64,000 nucleotides of DNA from Acinetobacter apis (GTDB lineage Bacteria; Pseudomonadota; Gammaproteobacteria; Pseudomonadales; Moraxellaceae), in the NCBI RefSeq assembly GCF_900197575.1, contig NZ_FZLN01000001.1:372001-436000 (forward strand), read 5' to 3'. How positions within the stretch are numbered: position 1 is the first letter of the stretch; every line of letters begins with the position of its first letter. The position numbers and the translations under genes were made by a program. The notes beneath the pieces were generated by a model. That model was not told the origin of the DNA and ran no database searches. It was given only the letters and a program-made list of their open reading frames with translations. Below, one piece after another: positions 45,421-54,708 of this stretch.

Positions 45421-46782
45421 ATGACGAAGAGAATCAGTTTTAATGCATTTGAAATGAATTGTATTGCCCATCAATCTCCAGGATTATGGCGCCATCCACA
45501 AGATCGCTCAACAGAATATAAAGATATTGAATATTGGACTGATCTTGCCAAAATCCTAGAACGTGGAAAATTTGATGGCGTATTTATTGCAGATGTATTA
45601 GGCGTTTATGATGTATATTATGGCAATGTCAATGAAGCTGTCTACGGTGCTGTACAAGTGCCTGTTAATGATCCATTACAAATTATTCCTGCCATGGCAG
45701 CAGTAACCAAACATTTAGGATTTGGTTTAACCACATCAATTTCGTTTGAGCACCCATATCCATTTGCACGGCGAATCAGCACATTAGATCATTTAACCAA
45801 AGGTCGTGTAGGTTGGAATATTGTCACATCATATTTAGAAAGCGGTTCTAAAAATATTGGTTTAAAAACACAGCTAAACCATGATGAGCGTTATAACATC
45901 GCAGATGAATATCTTGAAGTGTTATATAAGCTGTGGGAAGGTTCATGGGAGAGCGATGCCGTTAAACGTGATAAAGCGACTGGTGTATTTGCAGACCCTA
46001 AAAAAGTGCATCCCATAGCACATGAAGGTGAATATTTCTCAGTACCTGGTATTCATTTATCTGAACCATCACCGCAACGTACACCTGTATTGTACCAAGC
46101 AGGAGCATCATCACGTGGGCAAACCTTTGCGAGCCAAAATGCAGAATGTGTATTTATTGCAGCTCCATCGAAAGCAGCCACTAAAAAAATAGTCCAAGGT
46201 ATTCGACAAAAATTGGTTGAGGCAGGGCGCTTGCCTACCGACGTGAAAATATATGCCTTGGTTTCTATCGTGACAGATGAGACAGATGAAAAGGCACAAA
46301 AGAAATTTGAAGAATATCAAAGCTATGGTAGTTATGATGGTGCTTTAACTTTAATTTCTGGTTGGTCAGGGGTAGATTTTTCCCAATACCAATCGACTGA
46401 CAAAGTAGAATATATTCAAACCAATGCCATTCAGTCTTTATTAGATTCTTATGTCAATGCCGATCCAAACCGTGTTTGGACAGTTGAAGAAATTGCACGG
46501 TGGAACAGCGTAGGTGGCAACGGCCCAGTGTTTGTTGGTTCGGCAACCACTGTGGCAGATACATTGCAATCTTGGATTGAAGATACCGATATTGATGGTT
46601 TTAACTTGGCTTATATTTTAGCCCATCAAACTTTTGAAGATGTTGTGACATGGATTGTACCTGAGCTACAAAAGCGCGGTGTCTATCAGACTGAATATAG
46701 AACGGGAACTTTACGTGAAAAACTATTTGAACAGGGAGATCATTTAAAATCATCTCATCGCGGATACCAATATAAAATATAA
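45421..46782 (+). CDS. LLM-class flavin monooxygenase, NtaA/SnaA/DszA family, second copy
   Basis: 453 residues. N-A-F-E-M-N, W-R-H-P-Q-D-R-S, F-D-G-V-F-I-A-D-V-L-G-V-Y-D-V-Y and G-R-V-G-W-N-I-V-T-S-Y parallel the copy at 40045. I chose ATG 45421 by alignment with that copy; ATG 45406 is also open. It is followed by a strong terminator, so it forms a two-gene unit with the DszC-like gene. Confidence 0.84.
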   Translation: MTKRISFNAFEMNCIAHQSPGLWRHPQDRSTEYKDIEYWTDLAKILERGKFDGVFIADVLGVYDVYYGNVNEAVYGAVQVPVNDPLQIIPAMAAVTKHLGFGLTTSISFEHPYPFARRISTLDHLTKGRVGWNIVTSYLESGSKNIGLKTQLNHDERYNIADEYLEVLYKLWEGSWESDAVKRDKATGVFADPKKVHPIAHEGEYFSVPGIHLSEPSPQRTPVLYQAGASSRGQTFASQNAECVFIAAPSKAATKKIVQGIRQKLVEAGRLPTDVKIYALVSIVTDETDEKAQKKFEEYQSYGSYDGALTLISGWSGVDFSQYQSTDKVEYIQTNAIQSLLDSYVNADPNRVWTVEEIARWNSVGGNGPVFVGSATTVADTLQSWIEDTDIDGFNLAYILAHQTFEDVVTWIVPELQKRGVYQTEYRTGTLREKLFEQGDHLKSSHRGYQYKI

Positions 46783-46795
46783 ATATAATTAAAAT

Positions 46796-46828
46796 AAAAA
46801 AAGCAGTATTTAATATACTGCTTTTTTT
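46796..46828. terminator. Rho-independent terminator
   Basis: Arms AGCAGTAT and ATACTGCT, 5-base loop, A-run before and T-run after, so it may work in both directions. Confidence 0.85.
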
Positions 46829-46939
46829 ATTTACAAAGAACACTTAATAATATATCTGTATTTACAAATAATATAAACTTATTTCAAAAATATAATCAAG
46901 AGGTCTATATTTTATTCTATTGAATAAAGAGAAATTATA

Positions 46940-48412
46940 ATGTCTAAACAGGCGAAACTTCATCGTGAAACGCATGAAATAAAAAGTGCTGAGGATATTA
47001 GCCAGCTTATTTCCAAATATGCAGGACAGGGAAAATCAAATAAAGTAATTTGGCTGGCTTTGATTGGCGTATTTATTGATGCATATGACTTAACTACATT
47101 GTCATTCGGGATTGAGCAAGTCATTGCTGAATTCTCTTTAACACCAGTGATGACTGGGGTGGTGGCATCCGCAATTGTCTGTGGAACCATTGTTGGTAAT
47201 TTAATTGGTGGATACCTAACCGATAAAATTGGACGCTATCGGGTCTTTATGGCAGATATGGTGTTATTTGTAATCGCTGCCATTGTTGCAGGTTTAGCAC
47301 CAAACGTTTGGGTACTGATTGTTGCACGGTTTATTATGGGGATTAGTGTCGGGGTAGATTTACCTGTTGCGATGTCTTATTTGTCTGAATTTTCAAAATT
47401 TAATGGAAAAGGAAATAAAGCTGCACGTTTAGCCGCATGGTGCCCAATGTGGTATGCAGCATCAACGGTGTGTTTTGGGGTTGTATTAGGGTTATATTTT
47501 TTATTACCACCAGAATATAGCAATTGGCTTTGGCGTTTATCTTTAATTTTTGGGGCAGTACCTGCTTTACTCATTATTTTTATTCGTGGGAAATATTTAA
47601 CTGAATCGCCAATTTGGCTTGCCAATCAAGGACGTTTACAGGAAGCGGCGGATATCTTAAAAAATTCATATGATATTCAAGCTGTGGTTTCTAAAAACCA
47701 AGTTGTCTCTAAAAAAATGAAAGAAAAACAAAGCTTCTTCGTACTTTTTAATAAAACCTATTTATCACGAACGATTGTGGCTGTTGTGATTCATATTTCA
47801 GTAGCATTTCAATACACTACAATTGCATTCTTTTTACCTTCTATTTTAACTCGTTTTTTTCATACCACGACGCTGACGACCATCACCACCACACTCGGGT
47901 TAAACTTAGCATTTGCCTTTACCGGTGGTTTATTAGGGGTGTATTTGGCGAGCCGTTTAACCTCACGTTCGGTACTTGTGATTGGCTTTGTATTGCAATT
48001 CTTAGCATTAATTGCATTGGGCTTCATTGGCGATCCGAGTGGCTCTTCTATTTTGTTATATGTTGCAATTGGTATGCTTGGATTATGGTTATTTGCAGAA
48101 GGGTTTGGTCCTGGTGCACAGATGATGGTTTATCCAACCATGGCTTATCCTGCTGAAATTCGCGGTATTGGGGTTGGATTTAACCGTGCTGTGACTGGGG
48201 TTGCTCAAGCCATCTCATTATTTGTTTTACCTATATGGATGAATAAATATCAAACTGATATTTTTAGTATTATTGCCATCTTTGCTTTTGTGCCAATCAT
48301 TGTTATTGGGTTTATTTTAAAATTTGAACCAACCAAACAAGATGTTGACTCTGTTATTGAACTAGATAATCTAGAAGATAAAGTAAAGTTAAATAATCAA
48401 ACTGCATTATAA
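46940..48412 (+). CDS. MFS transporter, sugar/aromatic-acid:proton-symporter type
   Basis: 490 residues, 12 predicted helices. MFS motif A-like G-G-Y-L-T-D-K-I-G-R-Y-R follows helix 2, and D-A-Y-D-L-T-T-L-S is in helix 1 as in aromatic-acid/benzoate-type carriers. The central loop is Lys rich. Placed inside the organosulfur cluster, it may import the sulfonate or sulfone substrate or export the desulfurised product. Substrate not readable. Confidence 0.82.
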   Translation: MSKQAKLHRETHEIKSAEDISQLISKYAGQGKSNKVIWLALIGVFIDAYDLTTLSFGIEQVIAEFSLTPVMTGVVASAIVCGTIVGNLIGGYLTDKIGRYRVFMADMVLFVIAAIVAGLAPNVWVLIVARFIMGISVGVDLPVAMSYLSEFSKFNGKGNKAARLAAWCPMWYAASTVCFGVVLGLYFLLPPEYSNWLWRLSLIFGAVPALLIIFIRGKYLTESPIWLANQGRLQEAADILKNSYDIQAVVSKNQVVSKKMKEKQSFFVLFNKTYLSRTIVAVVIHISVAFQYTTIAFFLPSILTRFFHTTTLTTITTTLGLNLAFAFTGGLLGVYLASRLTSRSVLVIGFVLQFLALIALGFIGDPSGSSILLYVAIGMLGLWLFAEGFGPGAQMMVYPTMAYPAEIRGIGVGFNRAVTGVAQAISLFVLPIWMNKYQTDIFSIIAIFAFVPIIVIGFILKFEPTKQDVDSVIELDNLEDKVKLNNQTAL

Positions 48413-48455
48413 TAAAAATAATCAGAATTATAAATATAATAATAATTTCTTTATA

Positions 48456-48501
48456 ATATTCACCAAGTCAATACATAATAAAAATAATGCTTGGTGAATA
48501 T
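48456..48501. promoter_or_regulatory. Perfect 12-base inverted repeat before the FMN reductase gene
   Basis: Arms ATATTCACCAAG and CTTGGTGAATAT with a 22-base spacer. There is no T-run, so it is more like an operator or RNA structure than a terminator. Confidence 0.4.
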
Positions 48502-48620
48502 CCATATCATAAAAATTCATTAGTGCAAAAATAGATAAAGAATCTCATATTTCTTATTTTACAAGCTAACTAATTTAAACCTTAATAGAGTAATCGCTAT
48601 ACATTAAATTGGATATCAAC

Positions 48621-49337
48621 ATGTCACATATAAAAAACCAACCACTTAATATTGTTGCTGTATCAGGTGGGTTAAACACGCCATCAAAAACTGAAAGTGT
48701 AATTCAACATATTCTTGATGCGCTTGCTGAGGCGATTGACATACATGTTCATTTTATTAAGTTAAGTGAAATTGGACCACTATTGGGTGGTGCAATTTAC
48801 CGCCATCAATTACCACAGCAAGTACAAGATGATTTGGCAAAAATTGAAGCAGCAGATGCATTAATTGTTGGAACACCTGTATACCGTGCATCATTCACAG
48901 GGTTATTCAAACACTTATTTGACTTTGTTGAACAAACAGCACTAGTTGATGTACCTGTATTATTGGCTGCCTCGGGGGGCAGTGAACGCCATGCCTTGGT
49001 TCTTGAACATCAATTACGTCCTTTATTTAGCTTCTTCCAAGCGCAAACATTACCTATTGGTGTATATGCAACTGATAAAGACTTTACCCCAGAATATACG
49101 ATTCAAAGTGAGCAATTAAAAGAACGCATTAATCTTGCTGTTGAACGTGCATTACCAATTCTTGAATGGGTGCCAGCGCAAGGTTTACGCGCAGAGTGGG
49201 CAAAACAAAAGTCTGAACAAGCCAATGCCAATCTTGGTATCAATAAACAAATTGAACAGGCTGATATTTTACCCTCTCCAAACCGTCCACATGCTGAAAC
49301 ATCTGAACAGCCACAAAAGAAATCACATGTTGCTTAA
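48621..49337 (+). CDS. NAD(P)H-dependent FMN reductase, MsuE/SsuE type
   Basis: 238 residues. Flavodoxin-like fold with A-V-S-G-G-L-N-T-P-S-K-T, G-T-P-V-Y-R-A-S-F-T-G and L-A-A-S-G-G-S-E-R-H-A-L. It makes FMNH2 for the flavin monooxygenases around it. A Gln/Glu-rich C-terminal extension of about 50 residues is unusual. It lies 34 bases before sfnG, matching the reductase-monooxygenase pairing of known sulfonate systems. Confidence 0.87.
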   Translation: MSHIKNQPLNIVAVSGGLNTPSKTESVIQHILDALAEAIDIHVHFIKLSEIGPLLGGAIYRHQLPQQVQDDLAKIEAADALIVGTPVYRASFTGLFKHLFDFVEQTALVDVPVLLAASGGSERHALVLEHQLRPLFSFFQAQTLPIGVYATDKDFTPEYTIQSEQLKERINLAVERALPILEWVPAQGLRAEWAKQKSEQANANLGINKQIEQADILPSPNRPHAETSEQPQKKSHVA

Positions 49338-49371
49338 AAGCAGAATTTATTAATTGATGATCGAGGTCTAT

Positions 49372-50481
49372 ATGGCACAACGTTCCGAGTTGAAATTTGC
49401 ATATTGGGTACCCAATGTTAGTGGTGGCTTGGTCGTGAGCCAAATTGAGCAGCGCACAGATTGGAGCTATGATTATAATGTTCGTTTAGCTCAAGCCGCT
49501 GAAAAAAATGGCTTTGATTATGCACTTACTCAAATTCGATTTACTGCAGGTTATGGCGCAGAAAATCAGCATGAATCTGTAAGTTTCAGCCATGCTTTAT
49601 TGGCAAAAACCACCAAACTGAAAGTCATTGCTGCAATTTTACCAGGTCCATGGAAACCAGCGTTGGCTGCAAAACAGTTAGCAACCATCGATTATTTAAC
49701 AGAAGGTCGTATTGCTGTGAATGTGGTGAGTGGTTGGTTCAAAGGTGAGTTTGATGCCATTGGTGAAGAATGGCCTGAGCATGATGAACGTTATGTTCGA
49801 TCAGAAGAGTTCATTCGCAGTATTCAAGGTATATGGACCCAAGATCATTTTTCTTTTGATGGCAAGTATTATCAGTTTAAAGACTATACTTTGAAACCAA
49901 AACCGATTCAAAAGCCAAGCATTGAAGTGTTCCAAGGTGGTAGCTCACGTGCTGCTCGAGATATGGCATCTCGTGTTTCAGATTGGTATTTTACCAATGG
50001 CAATACAGTTGAAGAAATTAAAAAACAAGTTGATGATATTCGTGCCAAAGCAAAAGAAAACAACCATCATGTAAAAATTGGTGTGAATGCATTTATTATT
50101 GCCCGAGACACCGAGCAAGAAGCCAAAGCAGTATTGCAAGACATTATAGACCAAGCCAATGTTGAAGCCGTGAATGCTTTTGGAGATGCTACACGTGAAG
50201 CTGGTGCTGCGAGTAAAGAGGGAGAGGGCAATTGGGCTAAGTCTTCATTTGAAGATTTAGTACAATATAATGATGGCTTCAAAACCAATTTAATCGGCAC
50301 ACCACAGCAAATCGCAGAGCGCATTGTTGCTTTAAAAAATGTAGGTGTAGATTTAATTTTGTCAGGCTTTCTACATTTTATTGAGGAAGTTGAGTATTTT
50401 GGTCAGCATATTCTGCCACGAGTACGTGAGATTGAACAAGCAGCAGAGATTAAAGATGCTCCTGCGCCTGCAGATGTCTAA
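49372..50481 (+). CDS. sfnG: Dimethylsulfone monooxygenase SfnG
   Basis: 369 residues. LLM-class barrel with F-A-Y-W-V-P-N-V-S-G-G-L-V, Q-I-R-F-T-A-G-Y-G-A, D-Y-L-T-E-G-R-I-A-V-N-V-V-S-G-W-F and F-Q-G-G-S-S-R-A-A-R. SfnG converts dimethyl sulfone to methanesulfinate with FMNH2. A GAGGT ribosome site precedes ATG 49372; an earlier in-frame ATG (49354) is less likely. Its partner reductase is directly upstream. Confidence 0.88.
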   Translation: MAQRSELKFAYWVPNVSGGLVVSQIEQRTDWSYDYNVRLAQAAEKNGFDYALTQIRFTAGYGAENQHESVSFSHALLAKTTKLKVIAAILPGPWKPALAAKQLATIDYLTEGRIAVNVVSGWFKGEFDAIGEEWPEHDERYVRSEEFIRSIQGIWTQDHFSFDGKYYQFKDYTLKPKPIQKPSIEVFQGGSSRAARDMASRVSDWYFTNGNTVEEIKKQVDDIRAKAKENNHHVKIGVNAFIIARDTEQEAKAVLQDIIDQANVEAVNAFGDATREAGAASKEGEGNWAKSSFEDLVQYNDGFKTNLIGTPQQIAERIVALKNVGVDLILSGFLHFIEEVEYFGQHILPRVREIEQAAEIKDAPAPADV

Positions 50482-50510
50482 CTTGATTTTTTAGTAACAA
50501 AGATAAGATA

Positions 50511-50537
50511 AAAAGCCACCTTTAAGGTGGTTTTTTA
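50511..50537. terminator. Rho-independent terminator
   Basis: Stem CCACCTT/AAGGTGG with one-base loop, A-run before and T-run after. It separates convergent sfnG and the nitronate monooxygenase gene. Confidence 0.8.
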
Positions 50538-51581
50538 TTGCATTTCTTTGACGAGTGTTTGAATTAATGCTTCAGGTGATAACGCGCGAATTTGATGTAC
50601 GTTAGCGCCTGCCCAAAAAATAGAAAAATCATTATGTTCGGTTGGTACAATTGCACTTAATTGTTTTGCGATTGAATATGGATAAGGGTAACTTGGTAAT
50701 GATGGACGGTTCTTACAATCAACAAGATGATGCCAGTCATTGATAATAGCCCGTGCAGGTCGTCCGGAAATACATGCTGTAATGGCAGTTTTTAGCTGCT
50801 GAAATAATGCATTGCGATATTGATCAGAAGCTGCAGATTGCGCGCATTGGATAAAAGCCGTTCCCAATTGGATCGCACTTGCTCCATCATCTAATAACAG
50901 CTTGCCCTGCTGACCATGCATAATACCGCCAGCACAAACAATGGGTAAATGAATATGTGCTCTGAGTTGCAATAATAAAGCATGGGTACTTAAACCACTT
51001 TCTTGGTCTTGCTGAAATAAACCGCGGTGTCCACCTGCTTCTATCCCTTGCGCAATAATAATATCTAATCCTGCATTTTGAATAGACAATGCTTCAGCTA
51101 AACACGTTGCTGTTGCCATTAAAATTACGCCATGCTGTTTGAGCGTTGTAATCTGTTCTTGGGTGGGAAGTCCAAAATGAAAGCTAACGATTTGACAACC
51201 TGCATCTAAAACCAGATCTAAATACGATGAGTCTGATAAAAAACTTTTAAAATCAGCACTCAGTGAGGCAGGAGGTTGCATTTGGAGATTTCTAAAGTGC
51301 GGTGATAAGTAATCTATCCAATTTTGGATATCATGAGGTGTTGCTGTGATTGGTTGGTGACAAAAGAAATTAACTTGAAATGGTTGATCAGTAAGTCTTT
51401 GGGTTTGAACAATGTATTCTTTGGCTGTGTTGAGATCACAAGCGGCTAAACCTAAACTGCCAAGCCCACCTGCATTGGAAACTGCTGCAGCAAGTTCAGG
51501 CGTACTGACCCCAGCCATTGGTGACAGAAAAATAGGATATTGAATCTTTAATTTTTTCATTAAGCTGTTCATTTTAGGCAT
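50535..51581 (-). CDS. Nitronate monooxygenase / 2-nitropropane dioxygenase family
   Basis: 348 residues. FMN TIM barrel with Y-P-I-F-L-S-P-M-A-G-V-S-T-P-E-L-A, G-G-L-G-S-L-G, A-Q-G-I-E-A-G-G-H-R-G and A-G-G-I-M. These enzymes oxidise alkyl nitronates (a known plant defence metabolite class, for example propionate 3-nitronate). It stands alone, convergent with the sulfur cluster. Several Met codons near the start leave the first residues uncertain. Confidence 0.83.
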   Translation of the reverse strand: MPKMNSLMKKLKIQYPIFLSPMAGVSTPELAAAVSNAGGLGSLGLAACDLNTAKEYIVQTQRLTDQPFQVNFFCHQPITATPHDIQNWIDYLSPHFRNLQMQPPASLSADFKSFLSDSSYLDLVLDAGCQIVSFHFGLPTQEQITTLKQHGVILMATATCLAEALSIQNAGLDIIIAQGIEAGGHRGLFQQDQESGLSTHALLLQLRAHIHLPIVCAGGIMHGQQGKLLLDDGASAIQLGTAFIQCAQSAASDQYRNALFQQLKTAITACISGRPARAIINDWHHLVDCKNRPSLPSYPYPYSIAKQLSAIVPTEHNDFSIFWAGANVHQIRALSPEALIQTLVKEMQ

Positions 51582-51730
51582 CCTATTTTATCTTTTAACT
51601 ATAAGAAAACATATATTGTTCAAATTGTAGTAAAATGGTTTACTTACATAGACATTGTGCGAATTGTCGCGTGTTTTTTAATCAGTATGTTATGCTACGC
51701 CAAGTATGATAATACAAGCCTTTTTATCTT

Positions 51731-52600
51731 ATGAAAATCCGTCGTTTTAGTCGAATCCCTAAGCCTTATCTAACATATCCTTCTATTTTAAAAGAAGGCT
51801 TTATTCAATCGTTTGTAAAGCAAAAAACCGATGATGTTTTACCTCATGTTGAATATGTTGTCGATGATTTTTATATCCGAGCAAAGCATTTGGTGGCTTA
51901 TAATAAAGTATGTGGCTTTGATAATGATGGTAATATTCCTGCGATTTATTTTGCTGTGTTATCACAAGCTTTACAAATGCATATGATGACGCAAGAGAAC
52001 TTTCCATTTACAGTGTTGTCATTGGTGCATATTGGCAATCAGGTGAAACAGCATGCTTATTTACCTGCCAATCAGCAATATCAATTGTCTTGCCGATTTG
52101 GTACAACACAGCCACATTCTCATGGTGTAGAATTTGACTTTATTATTCAGGTCCATGCTAAAAATCAATTGGTTATGGAAGGGATAAGTACTTATTTATA
52201 TCAGCCTGAGCAGCAATATTTTAATCAAGAAATTTCATCCTTGTCTCATTTAAATTTACACCAACAGACCACATGGCATATCCCTGAAAATATTGGCCGC
52301 CGTTATGCATTGGTATCAGGCGATTTTAATTTAATTCATTTGCATGCGCTTACTGCGAAAGCATTTGGCTTTAATCAAGCCGTTGCACATGGGATGTGGT
52401 CGAAAGCCAAAGTGATGGCACAGTTAAATCTCCCTGAAAAATACCATATTGATATAACTTTTAAACAGCCAATTGACTTACCAACCACAGTACAGTTGCA
52501 ATCCGCATTTGATGAAAATAAGACTCAGACACACTTTAGATTATTAGATGCACAAAACCATGTAACACATGCAGATGGTCAGTGGTCAGCATTAAGTTGA
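51731..52600 (+). CDS. MaoC-like (hot-dog fold) dehydratase-domain protein
   Basis: 289 residues. The C-terminal half carries the hydratase-2 motif with S-G-D-F-N-L-I-H-L-H-A and A-V-A-H-G-M-W-S-K. The N-terminal half is a second, less clear hot-dog-like domain. Relatives hydrate enoyl-CoA or shape fatty-acid chains. It sits alone; no operon partner is evident. Confidence 0.78.
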   Translation: MKIRRFSRIPKPYLTYPSILKEGFIQSFVKQKTDDVLPHVEYVVDDFYIRAKHLVAYNKVCGFDNDGNIPAIYFAVLSQALQMHMMTQENFPFTVLSLVHIGNQVKQHAYLPANQQYQLSCRFGTTQPHSHGVEFDFIIQVHAKNQLVMEGISTYLYQPEQQYFNQEISSLSHLNLHQQTTWHIPENIGRRYALVSGDFNLIHLHALTAKAFGFNQAVAHGMWSKAKVMAQLNLPEKYHIDITFKQPIDLPTTVQLQSAFDENKTQTHFRLLDAQNHVTHADGQWSALS

Positions 52601-52711
52601 TTAAAGCGTGGGTTATACTACTGCAATCTGTATTTTATTCTTTTTTTAAAATTTATACTAAATTTCAATATTTTATTTAAAATAAATCACTACAGTTTTA
52701 ATTGTCGCTAA

Positions 52712-52730
52712 GTAATTGATAATCATTACT
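52712..52730 (+). promoter_or_regulatory. Candidate Fur box upstream of the first NLP gene
   Basis: 19 bases matching the Fur consensus at 14 of 19 by hand count, with unbroken TGATAATCATTA. It lies about 120 bases before ATG 52853. No similar site was seen before the other two NLP genes. Confidence 0.45.
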
Positions 52731-52852
52731 ATATGCAGTAAAACATCAAACAATAATTATTACTATTATATTTTAAAATAATATATTTAAGATAAATTTA
52801 AGTCACCTAAGCTATTCATAAGCCTCTTTTGTTGACTTAATCGGAAAAAAAT

Positions 52853-53545
52853 ATGATGAAATTTACATTTACATCAATAGCACTTGGGCTGTTTGCATCG
52901 AGTGCGTTTGCTGGGGTTTTATCACATGATAGAGTGTCAGGCTTTCCAGATTCTACACGCGGCTATTTTAAAACATTTCAACCACAACTTAAAGTGTTTG
53001 ATGGCTGTGTACCTTATCCTGCGGTAGACAGTGCAGGCAATGTAAGTGGAGGGCTCGATAATACTGGCGCAATGAATGGGCGTTGTACTTCAAGCCCAGG
53101 GCAAGTCTATGTGAATCAAGCGACATACCGCGGTGAATGCGCAGTCATGTATTCATGGTACTTTCCTAAAGATCAGAATGTAGATGGTCCAGGAAACAAT
53201 GGACACCGTAATGATTGGGAAAATGTTGTGGTATGGCTGTCTAGCTGTGATGATAATGCACGTATCAATGCGGTATCTTATTCAGGGCATGGTAAATATG
53301 ATATTTCAACAAGACCTGGTTTAGATGGAAAACACCCATTGGTGGCATATCAACGCAATCCATTTCCGCTCAATCATTCAGTCACCAATACCAATACCAA
53401 AGGGGGGTATCAACCTGCAATTAGTTGGCTAGGTCTAACGCCTGCAGCACGCCAAACATTAAATACTTACAACTTTGGTAAAGCCAATGTGCCATTTAAT
53501 CAAAGTAACTTCATGAATAATATTCAAAAAGCATATTATAAATAA
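52853..53545 (+). CDS. NPP1/NLP necrosis-inducing protein, copy 1
   Basis: 230 residues. Signal peptide to A-S-S-A-F-A (residue ~20). The NLP core has C-A-V-M-Y-S-W-Y-F-P-K-D-Q and the heptapeptide G-H-R-N-D-W-E, where the canonical form is GHRHDWE. Four cysteines (D-G-C-V-P, N-G-R-C, G-E-C-A, S-S-C-D) fit type 2 NLPs. NLPs bind plant sphingolipids and permeabilise eudicot membranes. The His-Asp-Glu metal ligands expected in this motif are kept; only the second His is replaced. Likely exported by type II secretion. Confidence 0.9.
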   Translation: MMKFTFTSIALGLFASSAFAGVLSHDRVSGFPDSTRGYFKTFQPQLKVFDGCVPYPAVDSAGNVSGGLDNTGAMNGRCTSSPGQVYVNQATYRGECAVMYSWYFPKDQNVDGPGNNGHRNDWENVVVWLSSCDDNARINAVSYSGHGKYDISTRPGLDGKHPLVAYQRNPFPLNHSVTNTNTKGGYQPAISWLGLTPAARQTLNTYNFGKANVPFNQSNFMNNIQKAYYK

Positions 53546-54015
53546 ATGAGCTATACATAGGGTAGCTGATACAGAAGCTACCCTATGTATAGAATTTAGC
53601 TTGAGGGATAGAAGGCAGGCGATGCATGGTGTAATAATTAAAACAAAATGATGGCAAATTGGATAGATAATAATAATTGGAGCTGTGTATGATATTTAGA
53701 GATTCAATTAAATCTTAATAAAAAATATAATCTTTCATTTTTCTTTAGATAATATGACTTAACAGTACACTTTATATAAGCACCTGAAATCAACTGAGTA
53801 TGTACTGATTATTTATAAAATGACTAATCATTTTGATTTTTATCGTTTTTATTTATATAACCAAATAAATATAAAATAATAATAACATCATAAATATATA
53901 TTTAATATGCTCGTCATTAACATAAGATCACAAATTAATATTATATATTTAATAAAAATGTAGGTTGATTAAGTTATTCATATATCTCCTTTTATTGAAT
54001 TATTCGGAAAATAAT
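53546..54015. other. Spacer between NLP copies 1 and 2
   Basis: 470 bases, nearly all A/T after a strong hairpin (53551-53592). No gene seen. The last ~55 bases resemble the leader of copy 1 (A-A-G-(C/T)-TATTCATA and TCGGAAAA), showing the leader was duplicated with the gene. Confidence 0.55.
53551..53592 (+). terminator. Long perfect hairpin after NLP copy 1
   Basis: Perfect 17-base arms starting CTATACATAGGG with an 8-base loop. There is no T-run, so it may stabilise the mRNA end instead of terminating by itself. Confidence 0.55.
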
Positions 54016-54708
54016 ATGATTAAATTTACACTTAAATCAGCAGTACTTGCTCTTTTTGCATCAAGTGCATTTGCTGGTGTGATATCGCATAATCAAGTTA
54101 CAGGTTTTCCAGACTCAACACGAGGCTATTTCAAAACATTCCAACCACAACTTAAAGTGTTTGATGGCTGTGTACCTTTTCCTGCAGTAGATAGCGCAGG
54201 TAATGTAAGTGGGGGATTAGACAACACAGGAGCAATGGATGGACGTTGTTCTTCGAGTCCAGGACAAGTCTATGTCAATCAAGCGACCTATCAAGGTGAA
54301 TGTGCAGTGATGTATTCCTGGTACTTTCCAAAAGACCAAAACGTGGATGGTCCAGGCAACAATGGACACCGTCACGATTGGGAAAATGTGGTAGTGTGGT
54401 TATCGAGCTGCGCGGATAATGCACGCATCAATGCGGTGTCTTATTCAGGACATGGTAAATATGAAGTTTCAACCAAGCCTGGTTTAGATGGTAAACATCC
54501 ATTGGTGGCATATCAGCGTAACCCATTCCCACTTAACCATTCAGTCACCAGTACCAATACCAAAGGGGGTTACCAACCTGCAATCAGTTGGGTCGGTTTA
54601 ACACCTGCAGCACGCCAAACATTAAATACACATAATTTTGGCAAAGCTAATGTGCCATTTAATGAAAGTAATTTTTGGAATAATATTAAAAAAGCATACT
54701 ATAAATAA
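54016..54708 (+). CDS. NPP1/NLP necrosis-inducing protein, copy 2 (canonical heptapeptide)
   Basis: 230 residues from ATG 54016; the open frame continues 17 codons upstream but the signal peptide starts here. It has the canonical heptapeptide G-H-R-H-D-W-E and A-V-M-Y-S-W-Y-F-P-K-D. By eye about nine in ten residues match copy 1, while many third codon positions differ, which points to an old duplication under purifying selection. It is the copy most likely to be cytolytic by motif. Confidence 0.92.
   Translation: MIKFTLKSAVLALFASSAFAGVISHNQVTGFPDSTRGYFKTFQPQLKVFDGCVPFPAVDSAGNVSGGLDNTGAMDGRCSSSPGQVYVNQATYQGECAVMYSWYFPKDQNVDGPGNNGHRHDWENVVVWLSSCADNARINAVSYSGHGKYEVSTKPGLDGKHPLVAYQRNPFPLNHSVTSTNTKGGYQPAISWVGLTPAARQTLNTHNFGKANVPFNESNFWNNIKKAYYK

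Noticed and set aside
48413..48620. Sigma-54 promoter before the FMN reductase gene, as in some sulfone systems
   Set aside because: No GG-N10-GC element was found, and no SfnR-like activator is in the window.
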